43,707 bases of DNA from an uncultured Dorea sp. (GTDB lineage: Bacteria > Bacillota > Clostridia > Lachnospirales > Lachnospiraceae): positions 1 through 43,707 of the forward strand of contig CAJTYU010000026.1 of assembly GCA_910584095.1 (NCBI GenBank), written 5' to 3'. This document shows positions 23,703-31,085 of this stretch, one piece after another; the stretch's first letter is position 1, and each line of letters begins with the position of its first letter. The notes under the pieces were generated by a model that did no database searches, was not told where the DNA came from, and saw nothing but the letters and a program-made list of their open reading frames with translations. The translations under genes were made by a program, and so were the position numbers.

Positions 23703-25328
23703 TTATTTTAATTCACGAATATGTTTTCTAAGCGGAAGAACCTGATTCGGCGCGACTGACAATTCATCAATTCCCATATTGATAAACTGCTCTGTCATAG
23801 ATAAATCTGCCGCCAGATCTCCGCAGATACTAATCCGTTTTCCTTCCAAATGCACATTATTCGTTACAATGCGGATCATCTTGATCAGCGCCGGATGCTT
23901 CGGATTATAATTTCCCGCAGTTCTTCGGTTCGTATGATCCATCCCCAGCGTAAACTGCGTCAGATCGTTCGTCCCGATACTAAAGAAGTCCACTTCCCTC
24001 GCCAGTTCGCCGCTAATCATAACGGCCGCGGGCGTTTCAATCATAACGCCAGTCTTTATCGATTCATCAAACAGTATTTTTTCATTTCTTAAATCCTGTT
24101 TGACTCTCTCCAGTATATCCTTTGCCGCCAATACCTCATCCATAGAACTGATCATTGGAAACATAATCAAAATATTTCCGAATGCAGACGCCCTAAGTAT
24201 CGCCCTAAGCTGTACTTTAAACATCTCCTCTTTATCTAAAGAAACCCGTATGCCGCGATATCCCATCATCGGATTATTCTCGCCTGTTATCTCCAGACAA
24301 TCTACATTCTTCTCTCCGCCAATATCTGCCGTACGGATTACTACGCGCTTCGCACCCATAGATTCCGCCGCAAGCTTATAGATCTGAAACTGCTGCTCCT
24401 CTGTCGGAAACCTTGTACCGGATTCCATATAAATAAACTCACTTCGAAACAATCCTATCCCGTTAGAATCATTCCTCATCACGCTCTCAATCTCATCCTT
24501 CGCACCGATGTTAGCGCAGACATCGATCTTCTGACCGCTCTGAGTGATATTTTCCTTCCCTTTTAACCTTTCTAATGTTTCTACCTTGCGCAGAGCCGTC
24601 CTCTTTTTCTCCTGCATTCTGGCAAGCGTCGTTTGATCCGGTTCAATATATACTCTGCCTTCAAACCCGTCTATTATCACCGTCTTGCCTTCATATTCTC
24701 GTTTAAGGGCTTCCCCGATCCCGATAACCGACGGAATCTCTTTCGTCCTTGCAATCGTAGCCGTATGTGAATTGATCGTACCGAACATCGTTACAATGCC
24801 CAATATCTTGGATACCTCTAACTGAGCGGCCTCACTAGGGTACAGCTCTCTTGCCGCCATAATAACCGGCTCGTCTATCAGCATCTTCTCCTTGCGGATA
24901 CGCGCCAGTATTCGAAGAATCCGCGCCGCCACATCCCGGACGTCCGCTTCATGCCCTCTTACGTAACTGGCATCTCTGGAAGCATACTTCTCAATAAAAC
25001 GATTTGTAGCCTCCTTTACCGCATAATCTGCATTCAATCTTTCTTCTTTTATAATTCGAGTTATATTATCTAGAAATTCCGTATCATTTAAGACCATCTG
25101 ATGCATCTCGAACATAGACGCATTCACTTCTCCAATCTCTTTGGTCATAGCTGAATACAAATCCTGAATCTCTGCGGATGCCTTTTCACATGCCTTCTGA
25201 AACCTCGCCAGCTCCTTTCGGACGTCTTCTACATAGATGCGTCTGACCTCCCGTGCTCCCCTTTTATAAAATGCCAGTCTGCCTATTGCAATCCCTTCTG
25301 ATATCTTTTTTCCCGTTAATGTTATCAT
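23703..25328 (-). CDS. ptsI: Phosphoenolpyruvate-protein phosphotransferase (PTS enzyme I)
   Basis: Enzyme I takes phosphate from PEP and passes it to HPr. The chosen start (MITLTGKKISEGIAIGR) matches the family N-terminus; GTG at 25352 would add eight residues. The active-site His is in FGTINSHTATIAR, which departs from the usual GGRTSH. The PEP-binding barrel is intact: FRSEFIYM, DFFSIGTNDLTQFTLG and the Cys in ISICGDLA. Length 541 is slightly short of the usual 570. No ptsH is adjacent, the nearest HPr-like gene being the Asp15 variant in the nearby PTS operon. It may be a second, specialised enzyme I. Confidence 0.93.
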   Translation of the reverse strand: MITLTGKKISEGIAIGRLAFYKRGAREVRRIYVEDVRKELARFQKACEKASAEIQDLYSAMTKEIGEVNASMFEMHQMVLNDTEFLDNITRIIKEERLNADYAVKEATNRFIEKYASRDASYVRGHEADVRDVAARILRILARIRKEKMLIDEPVIMAARELYPSEAAQLEVSKILGIVTMFGTINSHTATIARTKEIPSVIGIGEALKREYEGKTVIIDGFEGRVYIEPDQTTLARMQEKKRTALRKVETLERLKGKENITQSGQKIDVCANIGAKDEIESVMRNDSNGIGLFRSEFIYMESGTRFPTEEQQFQIYKLAAESMGAKRVVIRTADIGGEKNVDCLEITGENNPMMGYRGIRVSLDKEEMFKVQLRAILRASAFGNILIMFPMISSMDEVLAAKDILERVKQDLRNEKILFDESIKTGVMIETPAAVMISGELAREVDFFSIGTNDLTQFTLGMDHTNRRTAGNYNPKHPALIKMIRIVTNNVHLEGKRISICGDLAADLSMTEQFINMGIDELSVAPNQVLPLRKHIRELK

Positions 25329-25481
25329 ATACTTCCCGATCCTTTTCTGCACATATCCCTTTCTCTCTCTTTACTTTACACGTTGACTCTAACCGCGTCA
25401 AGTACTTATGAATAGTTTACAAATATATAAATTTTATTTTTAATTTCATCGGATAATTTATAGATTTCATTCGATATTTCA

Positions 25482-25542
25482 TTGACTTCTATCACAATTT
25501 ATGGTAATGTGAAACGGTATCATATCTATAGTATCTATAGAT
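25482..25542 (+). promoter_or_regulatory. Cold-shock gene promoter and leader hairpin
   Basis: TTGACT (25482-25487), 17 bases, TAATGT (25505-25510). The roughly 60-nt leader has a perfect hairpin ATCTATAG-TAT-CTATAGAT (25524-25542). Leaders of cold-shock mRNAs often act as thermosensors; this is inference here. Confidence 0.55.
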
Positions 25543-25578
25543 TACGTTTACATTTTTAATTGTAATGGAGGTATTGTA

Positions 25579-25779
25579 ATGAGCAAAGGTACAGTAAAAT
25601 GGTTTAATAACCAGAAGGGCTTTGGTTTCATCTCTGACGAAGCCGGCAACGACGTTTTCGTACATTATTCTGGTATTGCCATGGATGGTTTTAAATCATT
25701 GGAAGAAGGCCAGGCTGTTGAATTTGATGTGACAGAAGGCGCAAAAGGACCTCAGGCTGTTAACGTAGTTAGAAGTTAA
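25579..25779 (+). CDS. CspA-family cold-shock protein
   Basis: A 66-residue single cold-shock OB-fold domain that binds single-stranded nucleic acid and melts RNA structure. The RNP1 motif KGFGFIS and RNP2 motif VFVHYS are both exact, and length is typical. GGAGG stands 7 nt before the ATG. It is a monocistronic plus-strand gene with its own promoter and terminator, divergent from ptsI. Confidence 0.97.
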   Translation: MSKGTVKWFNNQKGFGFISDEAGNDVFVHYSGIAMDGFKSLEEGQAVEFDVTEGAKGPQAVNVVRS

Positions 25780-25890
25780 CCAGTTTCGCATTCTCGACCT
25801 GAGGAATGTACCTTTTATATATGTAAATTTTTTTACTTCGTTATTTAAGGATTAATTTAAATATTTAAAAGCATACATTAGAATGCGGGA

Positions 25891-25923
25891 AAGGGATGTC
25901 AGATATCTGACATCCCTTTTTGG
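25891..25923 (+). terminator. Terminator of cold-shock gene
   Basis: AAGGGATGTCAG pairs with CTGACATCCCTT around a short AT loop, followed by a T run. Located about 110 bp after the stop. Confidence 0.88.
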
Positions 25924-25999
25924 TTACTCATGATTTTATTGCTTACTTTCCAGCTTCCGTCCAAACATTTCTTCTCCGGCTAGTGCGCTGACCGGGCGC

Positions 26000-26443
26000 C
26001 TATGCATTCGCTGTATACGCCTCGTCCGCACTGTATACCTCGAATCCGCTTCCTAACAGAATATCCACCACTCTTACCGGCTCATCGCTCTTAAGAACAG
26101 CCGCGGCGTCCTCTCCATTTGCAAAAGCATACATATATTCAATATTGATCTCGCCTTCTACAAGCTGATGCATCGCTTTGCTAAGAGATCCGGTATCATG
26201 GGACACGCGGAATGCGACTACATCCGTCAGCATTGCCGTAATGCCTGCGTCTTTCAGCACCACGCGCCCTTTATGCGGGTCTGACACAATCATGCGGAGC
26301 ATTCCATAATCAGAGGTATCTGCAAGGCTTAAGGCCACAATATTGACCCCGCCTGCCGCAAGTACCTTAAGCACCTCGTCCAGACGTCCTGCTCTGTTCT
26401 CTAAAAATACGGATAACTGTTGTACTGTATTGCTTAAACTCAT
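26000..26443 (-). CDS. Tandem ACT-domain protein
   Basis: A 147-residue protein with two ACT-like modules: LSVFLENRAGRLDEVLKVL from residue 8, and a second from about residue 75 (VVAFRVSHDTGSLSKAMHQL). ACT domains bind amino acids. The start at 26443 is set by AGGAGG 9 nt upstream. It is the last gene of iorA-iorB-paaK-ACT and is often found next to paaK, so it may sense aromatic amino acids to adjust this pathway; that is inference. Confidence 0.9.
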   Translation of the reverse strand: MSLSNTVQQLSVFLENRAGRLDEVLKVLAAGGVNIVALSLADTSDYGMLRMIVSDPHKGRVVLKDAGITAMLTDVVAFRVSHDTGSLSKAMHQLVEGEINIEYMYAFANGEDAAAVLKSDEPVRVVDILLGSGFEVYSADEAYTANA

Positions 26444-26456
26444 AATCTCATTCCTC

Positions 26457-27788
26457 CTACAGATTTCTATTGTCAATCACGCGTTTTGCTTTGCCTTCAC
26501 TTCTCTGGATCGTCTTAGGTTCAACCAGCTTCACTCTGACAGAGACGCCAAGAGCCTGCTTCAAAACAGCTCCGACTTTTTCTTTCAGCGATTCCATCTT
26601 ACGGATCTCGTCGGAGAAATATTCCTCCGTAACCTCTACCATGACAGTCAGCACATCCAGATTGTTCTCACGGTCAACGATCAGCAGATAATGCGGCGCA
26701 ACCTGACCGCCCATAGACAGAAGAGCCGCTTCAACCTGCGTCGGGAATACGTTGACGCCGCGGATTACCTTCATATCGTCGGTTCTGCCTGTGAACTTCT
26801 GGATCCTCGGCAGCGTTCTTCCGCACTCACAGGTATCTCTGTAAATACTGGTAAGGTCCTTCGTCCGATAGCGGAGAAGCGGCATGCCTTCCTTGGTAAG
26901 CGTAGTAAATACCAGTTCTCCCGTCTCGCCGTCTGCACATGCGCTCTGGTCAGCCGGATTCAGAATCTCAGGATAGAAATGATCCTCATACACATGGAGT
27001 CCCTTGTGATGGATACAGTCCATTGCAACGCCCGGTCCCGTAATCTCACACAGTCCATAAATATCGAACGTATTAATATTTAAGATATCCTCAATCTTTA
27101 ACCGCATCTCGTCGGTCCACGGCTCCGCGCCGTTGATGCTTGCCTTAATCTGAAGCCGGTCAACGATCCCCGCCTCTTTTGCCGCCTCCGCCAAATACAT
27201 CGCGTAAGACGGCGTACATCCGAATGCCGTCGCTCCGAAATCCTCCATACACATCAGCTGACGCTTTGTATTTCCGGAGGACATGGGGATCGCCATCGCA
27301 CCCAGCGCCTGCGCGCCCAGATCCAGTCCCATGCCGCCGGTAAACAATCCATAGCCGTAGCATACATGGATCCGGTCCTCAGAAGTCAGGCCGGCCATCA
27401 CAAGACCTCTGGCCACGCACTCGCCCCAAGTCTTTACATCCTTCTCTGTATAAGCTGCAAGCGTAAGCTTCCCGGTAGTTCCAGATGTACCCTGAACTCT
27501 TGCAATCTTCTCCTTCGGCACAGCCAGCAGGCCGAAGGGATAATGATCCCGCAGATCCTCTTTCGTGGTAAAAGGCAATTTATGTATATCCTCAATCCCT
27601 TTGATATCTCCGGGTTCTACTCCCAGTTCCTCCATCTTTTTCCGGTAGAAAGACACGTTTTCGTACACATTCTTTACCTGTTTCACAAGCCTTTCGCTCT
27701 GAAGCGCAGACATCTCATCTCTACTCATGCATTCTATCTTTTTGTCTCTATACTGTTCTTTCCAATCCTGCAACAAAACCTTCGCCAT
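26457..27788 (-). CDS. Phenylacetate-CoA ligase
   Basis: An adenylate-forming AMP-dependent ligase of 443 residues (PaaK family). The ATP-binding loop QGTSGTTGK covers about 99-107; the core motif YGLCEITGPG and the C-terminal GRTDDMKVIRGVNVFPTQVE segment are family hallmarks. With indolepyruvate oxidoreductase it may run as an aryl-CoA to arylacetate conversion that yields ATP, or activate arylacetates. AAGGAG lies 9 nt before the ATG. A 230-bp structured gap separates it from iorB upstream. Confidence 0.95.
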   Translation of the reverse strand: MAKVLLQDWKEQYRDKKIECMSRDEMSALQSERLVKQVKNVYENVSFYRKKMEELGVEPGDIKGIEDIHKLPFTTKEDLRDHYPFGLLAVPKEKIARVQGTSGTTGKLTLAAYTEKDVKTWGECVARGLVMAGLTSEDRIHVCYGYGLFTGGMGLDLGAQALGAMAIPMSSGNTKRQLMCMEDFGATAFGCTPSYAMYLAEAAKEAGIVDRLQIKASINGAEPWTDEMRLKIEDILNINTFDIYGLCEITGPGVAMDCIHHKGLHVYEDHFYPEILNPADQSACADGETGELVFTTLTKEGMPLLRYRTKDLTSIYRDTCECGRTLPRIQKFTGRTDDMKVIRGVNVFPTQVEAALLSMGGQVAPHYLLIVDRENNLDVLTVMVEVTEEYFSDEIRKMESLKEKVGAVLKQALGVSVRVKLVEPKTIQRSEGKAKRVIDNRNL

Positions 27789-27863
27789 TTTCTTATTCTC
27801 CTTATTCTACCCTCATGGTTTTGGGGTTTTACTTTCTACATTATTCCTGAATACACAGGCAAT

Positions 27864-27922
27864 GCCAACCAGTTTTTATACCCTTCGCCTCTGTTGGCTT
27901 TTACGCTTAAGCGAGACGAAGG
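27864..27922 (-). other. Predicted H-type RNA pseudoknot / possible dispersed element between iorB and paaK
   Basis: Read as minus-strand RNA, CCTTCGTCTC (27922-27913) pairs with GAGGCGAAGG (27891-27882): 10 bp with one G-U. The 21-nt loop contains GCCAAC (27898-27893), which pairs with GTTGGC (27869-27864) downstream, making a classical pseudoknot. The loops are AT-rich (GTATAAAAACTG, and a self-complementary GCTTAAGC). More hairpins follow (CCTG/CAGG at 27860-27847). It lies in the 230-bp gap upstream of paaK. I recall similar sequences in several Lachnospiraceae genomes, but copy number is untested. Confidence 0.5.
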
Positions 27923-27979
27923 TTCCCAAACATGAAGGTATCCCTCTTACATTTTTTCAAAATAAATGACACCTCCTTC
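27905..27979 (-). other. Short ORF with strong ribosome site after iorB
   Basis: A near-perfect AAGGAGGTG (27978-27970) stands about 40 bp after the iorB stop. It is followed by a TTG codon opening a 17-codon frame (starting MKKCKRDTF, ending in NLRLA) whose stop falls inside the pseudoknot loop; an ATG overlapping the ribosome site would give 24 codons. It may be a leader peptide or a leftover ribosome site from before an insertion. Weak evidence. Confidence 0.25.
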
Positions 27980-28018
27980 ATCTGTATATCTAACTGCCTT
28001 CCGGCAGATGACAGCAAA

Positions 28019-28588
28019 TCAGAGTCCGTATCCAACATCAAACGCCTGCCTGTTTATCTCCACAGTCTTCGGCGGCACGGTATCCTCAATCACCTGATAC
28101 CACTGTTCTTTTGTAAAATCCATGTGCTGCGCGGCTATACCAAGGACAATCAAGTTGAATACCTTAGGATTTCCAAGCTTTTTGGACTCCTCCGTTGCAT
28201 TTACGGTATAGACCTTATGGTCTTTTTTCAGCTCTTCTATAATATGGTCCGGGTACTTAGCCGCCCCGATCACCACCGGCATCGGGTCGATCCTCCAGTC
28301 ATTTACTATCAGCGCGCCGTCTTTCTTAAGGAAATGGGCATAACGCAGCGCCTCCAGTCTCTCAAAGGCAATGATCACATCCGCCTGCCCTTCTTCCACG
28401 ATCGGTTCCGCCACCGTTTCCCCATAACGGACAAACGTAACGACGCTTCCTCCTCTCTGGGCCATACCGTGAACCTCCGACAGCTTCACATCATAACCGC
28501 CGGAAATTGCAAGTCCGCCAAGAATCCGGCTGGTAAGGAGCGTTCCCTGTCCGCCTACGCCAACAATCATAATATTCTTCACTGCCAT
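28019..28588 (-). CDS. iorB: Indolepyruvate ferredoxin oxidoreductase, beta subunit
   Basis: The gamma-type (2-oxoacid ferredoxin oxidoreductase) subunit, 189 residues. The family motif VGVGGQGTLLTSRILGGLA is at residues 9-27, followed by HGMAQRGGSVVTFVRYG. With IorA it converts aryl pyruvates derived from Trp, Phe and Tyr to aryl-acetyl-CoA with reduction of ferredoxin. Its ATG overlaps the iorA stop by one base (TAATG), indicating coupling. Confidence 0.95.
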   Translation of the reverse strand: MAVKNIMIVGVGGQGTLLTSRILGGLAISGGYDVKLSEVHGMAQRGGSVVTFVRYGETVAEPIVEEGQADVIIAFERLEALRYAHFLKKDGALIVNDWRIDPMPVVIGAAKYPDHIIEELKKDHKVYTVNATEESKKLGNPKVFNLIVLGIAAQHMDFTKEQWYQVIEDTVPPKTVEINRQAFDVGYGL

Positions 28589-30342
28589 TACCTGTCACCG
28601 TCCTTTACTAATTCAATCGCCCCAAATCTGCACAGCTTTTCACAGAGTCCGCATCCGGTACACATGGTATCGTCAATACGGATGGTTCCGTCCTCATTCT
28701 TAGTCATGGCCGGACAGCCGGGCTTCATGCACATGCCGCATTTTCTGCACTGTTCCTCATGCACGGTATATAACGGCTTCTTCTCCTTGCTTAACAGTAC
28801 GCAGGGAGACTTGGTAATGATCACAGATACATGGTCTTTTGCGAGTTCCTCCCGAACTGCTTTTTCAAGCTCTCCAATGTCAAAGGCGTTCACCACTCTT
28901 ACGCTTGGCACGCCCACCGCTCGGCACAGCTGCGGAATATCAACCGCATGCGCGGGCTCTCCCATCAGCGTCTTTCCTGTAGCCGCATGGTCCTGATGCC
29001 CGGTCATGCCCGTAGTAGAATTATCCAGAATCATAACCGTCCCGGATGCATGATTATATACCATATTCATCAGGGAATTGATGCCCGTATGTAAAAATGT
29101 GGAATCGCCGATTGCTGCGACCCAGTTTTTCACATAGTCTTTCCCCTTTGCCTTCTCCATACCGTGAAGGGTAGAAATACTCGATCCCATACACATCGTC
29201 GTATCCACCGCGCTCAGAGGCGGCACTGCTCCCAGCGTATAGCAGCCGATATCCCCGGCCACATGGAGCTTTAGCTTACTCAGTACATGGTAGACACTCC
29301 TGTGGGGACATCCGGGACAGAGAATCGGCGGCCTGCCCGGAACCTCCGCCGGCGCCGCGATCTCCGGCGTCTCTCCCAAAACAGCCCGGCGGATCATGTT
29401 GGCGCTGTATTCGCCCTGAACGGTAAAAATCTCCTTCCCTACGCAGGAAATTCCCCACGCCTTCACCTGCTCCTCAATCACCGGATCCAGTTCTTCCACA
29501 ATGTAAAGCGTCTCCACCTTCGCGGCAAATTCCTCAATCAGCTTCCTCGGCAGCGGGTTTACCATGCCAAGCTTACAGACAGACGCTTCCGACAGAGCCT
29601 CTTTCACATACTGGTAAGGAATACCGCTGGTAATCACGCCAATCTTTGTATCCTTCATTTCCATCCGGTTAATCGGGTGGGTATCCGCAGCCTCCGCAAG
29701 CTCTTCGTTACGCTTCTCAATCTCCACATGCCGCAGTTTTGCATTTCCAGGCATCATGACCGTCCGGCGGATATCCTTTATATAGGGTTTGTCTTCCGGC
29801 GTCCTGCGTTCTCCAAGTTCCACGATTCCCTGCGAATGGGCCAGCCTTGTGGTGGTCCGGAAAACAAACGGCCGGTCAAACTGCTCGCTCAGTTCAAATG
29901 CCATCTTCAGGTATTCCTTTGCCTCTCCACTGTCCGAAGGCTCCACCACCGGAAGCTTTGCCGCTCTGGCTACCATTCTGGTATCCTGCTCATTCTGAGA
30001 ACTGTAAAGTCCCGGATCGTCTGCGACCACGATTACCAGCCCGCCGTTTACACCCATATAAGAAACACTGTAAGCCGGGTCAGCCGCCACGTTAAAGCCC
30101 ACATGCTTCATGCAGGACATTGCCCTTGTCCCCGCAAGACTAGCGCCTACCGCCACTTCTGCGGCAACCTTCTCATTGGGGGACCACTCACAGTATACAT
30201 CGTCTTTGTACTGCACTAAATATTCGCTAATCTCGGTGCTTGGCGTACCGGGGTATGCCGCAGACACCTTCACGCCTGCTTCATATGCGCCTCTGGCAAT
30301 CGCTTCGTTACCGAGCATAATCACTTTCTTTGGTTCTGACAT
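28588..30342 (-). CDS. iorA: Indolepyruvate ferredoxin oxidoreductase, alpha subunit
   Basis: The catalytic subunit, about 584 residues from MSEPKKVIMLGNEA. I prefer 30342 (AAGGA 8 nt upstream) over a frame open 34 codons further. It has a pyrimidine-binding domain (AAYPGTPSTEI), a TPP domain (GDIGCYTLG; GDSTFLHTGI; DNSTTGMTGHQ), and a C-terminal ferredoxin-like domain with two [4Fe-4S] clusters: C-x2-C-x2-C-x3-C variants in CRKCGMCMKPGCP and CTGCGLCEKLC. It is cytoplasmic and oxygen-sensitive by family. First gene of the operon. Confidence 0.95.
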   Translation of the reverse strand: MSEPKKVIMLGNEAIARGAYEAGVKVSAAYPGTPSTEISEYLVQYKDDVYCEWSPNEKVAAEVAVGASLAGTRAMSCMKHVGFNVAADPAYSVSYMGVNGGLVIVVADDPGLYSSQNEQDTRMVARAAKLPVVEPSDSGEAKEYLKMAFELSEQFDRPFVFRTTTRLAHSQGIVELGERRTPEDKPYIKDIRRTVMMPGNAKLRHVEIEKRNEELAEAADTHPINRMEMKDTKIGVITSGIPYQYVKEALSEASVCKLGMVNPLPRKLIEEFAAKVETLYIVEELDPVIEEQVKAWGISCVGKEIFTVQGEYSANMIRRAVLGETPEIAAPAEVPGRPPILCPGCPHRSVYHVLSKLKLHVAGDIGCYTLGAVPPLSAVDTTMCMGSSISTLHGMEKAKGKDYVKNWVAAIGDSTFLHTGINSLMNMVYNHASGTVMILDNSTTGMTGHQDHAATGKTLMGEPAHAVDIPQLCRAVGVPSVRVVNAFDIGELEKAVREELAKDHVSVIITKSPCVLLSKEKKPLYTVHEEQCRKCGMCMKPGCPAMTKNEDGTIRIDDTMCTGCGLCEKLCRFGAIELVKDGDR

Positions 30343-30512
30343 CTTCTTCATCCTTTCTACCTGTGATTTTCGTTTCAGGCAAGCATACCTGCCGGTATCG
30401 GCGCGCTCCGTCATCCGCGCCGTATACTCCATACTTTTTTTCATTACAAAATAATCACGTAACTAAGTATAACACAACGCTTTCACAAATTAAAGCATTA
30501 AGTTGCGAAAAT

Positions 30513-31082
30513 TTAAATTTTTTTCTTCCATATGAATACCGGCGTCGGCGGATGATTTTCTCTGTTATAATATTCGTTTACAATAACGGTATACTCCTTC
30601 GGCGGCAGCTCTTTCAAAAACTCCAGAAGTTTCTCCTTCTCCTCAAACCCTGTGTCGCCCCCACTGTAAATGCACAGACTCATCATTCCTCCTGGCTCTA
30701 GAAGGCCGAGCCCCGCCTGAACAGCCTGAAGGCTGGTTTCCGCCTTCGTAGCAATTTCATGGTCCCCGCCAGGAAGATATCCGAAATTAAAGCAGACGAG
30801 ACTGACCGTTCCCGGCTCCTCATACTTCGCCATATGTTCATGCCCGTCCAAGACCAGCCTGACATTTTTTCCGATTCCATAACTGTCAAGAAGCGCCCGC
30901 GTATGCTCCAGCGCCTGCTCCTGTATATCAAATGCGGTAACCTGTCCATTCTCTCCCGCAATCCCGCACAGAAACAGCGTGTCATGCCCATTTCCCATGG
31001 TTGCGTCAATATAGCGCCCGCCTTCCTTTACCTGAGAGCGGATAACCTCATGGCACCAATACGTAATCTGCGAACAATCCAT
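30513..31082 (-). CDS. mnmM: tRNA mnm5s2U-type methyltransferase MnmM (YtqB family)
   Basis: A 189-residue class I SAM-dependent methyltransferase formerly annotated as rRNA methylase YtqB. The SAM motif is IDATMGNGHDTLFLC, followed by the acidic AFDIQ; NFGYLPGGDH and the C-terminal YYNRENHPPTPVFI are specific to this family. It methylates nm5(s2)U34 of tRNA. It follows the SEDS-like membrane protein by 3 bp and so may be co-transcribed from the padR promoter, although it is unrelated in function. Confidence 0.9.
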   Translation of the reverse strand: MDCSQITYWCHEVIRSQVKEGGRYIDATMGNGHDTLFLCGIAGENGQVTAFDIQEQALEHTRALLDSYGIGKNVRLVLDGHEHMAKYEEPGTVSLVCFNFGYLPGGDHEIATKAETSLQAVQAGLGLLEPGGMMSLCIYSGGDTGFEEKEKLLEFLKELPPKEYTVIVNEYYNRENHPPTPVFIWKKKI

Positions 31083-31085
31083 CTA

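Noticed and set aside
27932..28996. Open frame of 354 codons on the plus strand opposite iorB and the end of iorA
   Set aside because: No family motif or ribosome site, and the opposite strand encodes obvious enzymes.
29287..30219. Long open frame of 310 codons on the plus strand opposite iorA
   Set aside because: It is antisense to a gene with clear TPP and ferredoxin motifs; its composition (Arg, His, Leu rich) and lack of ribosome site mark it as a shadow.
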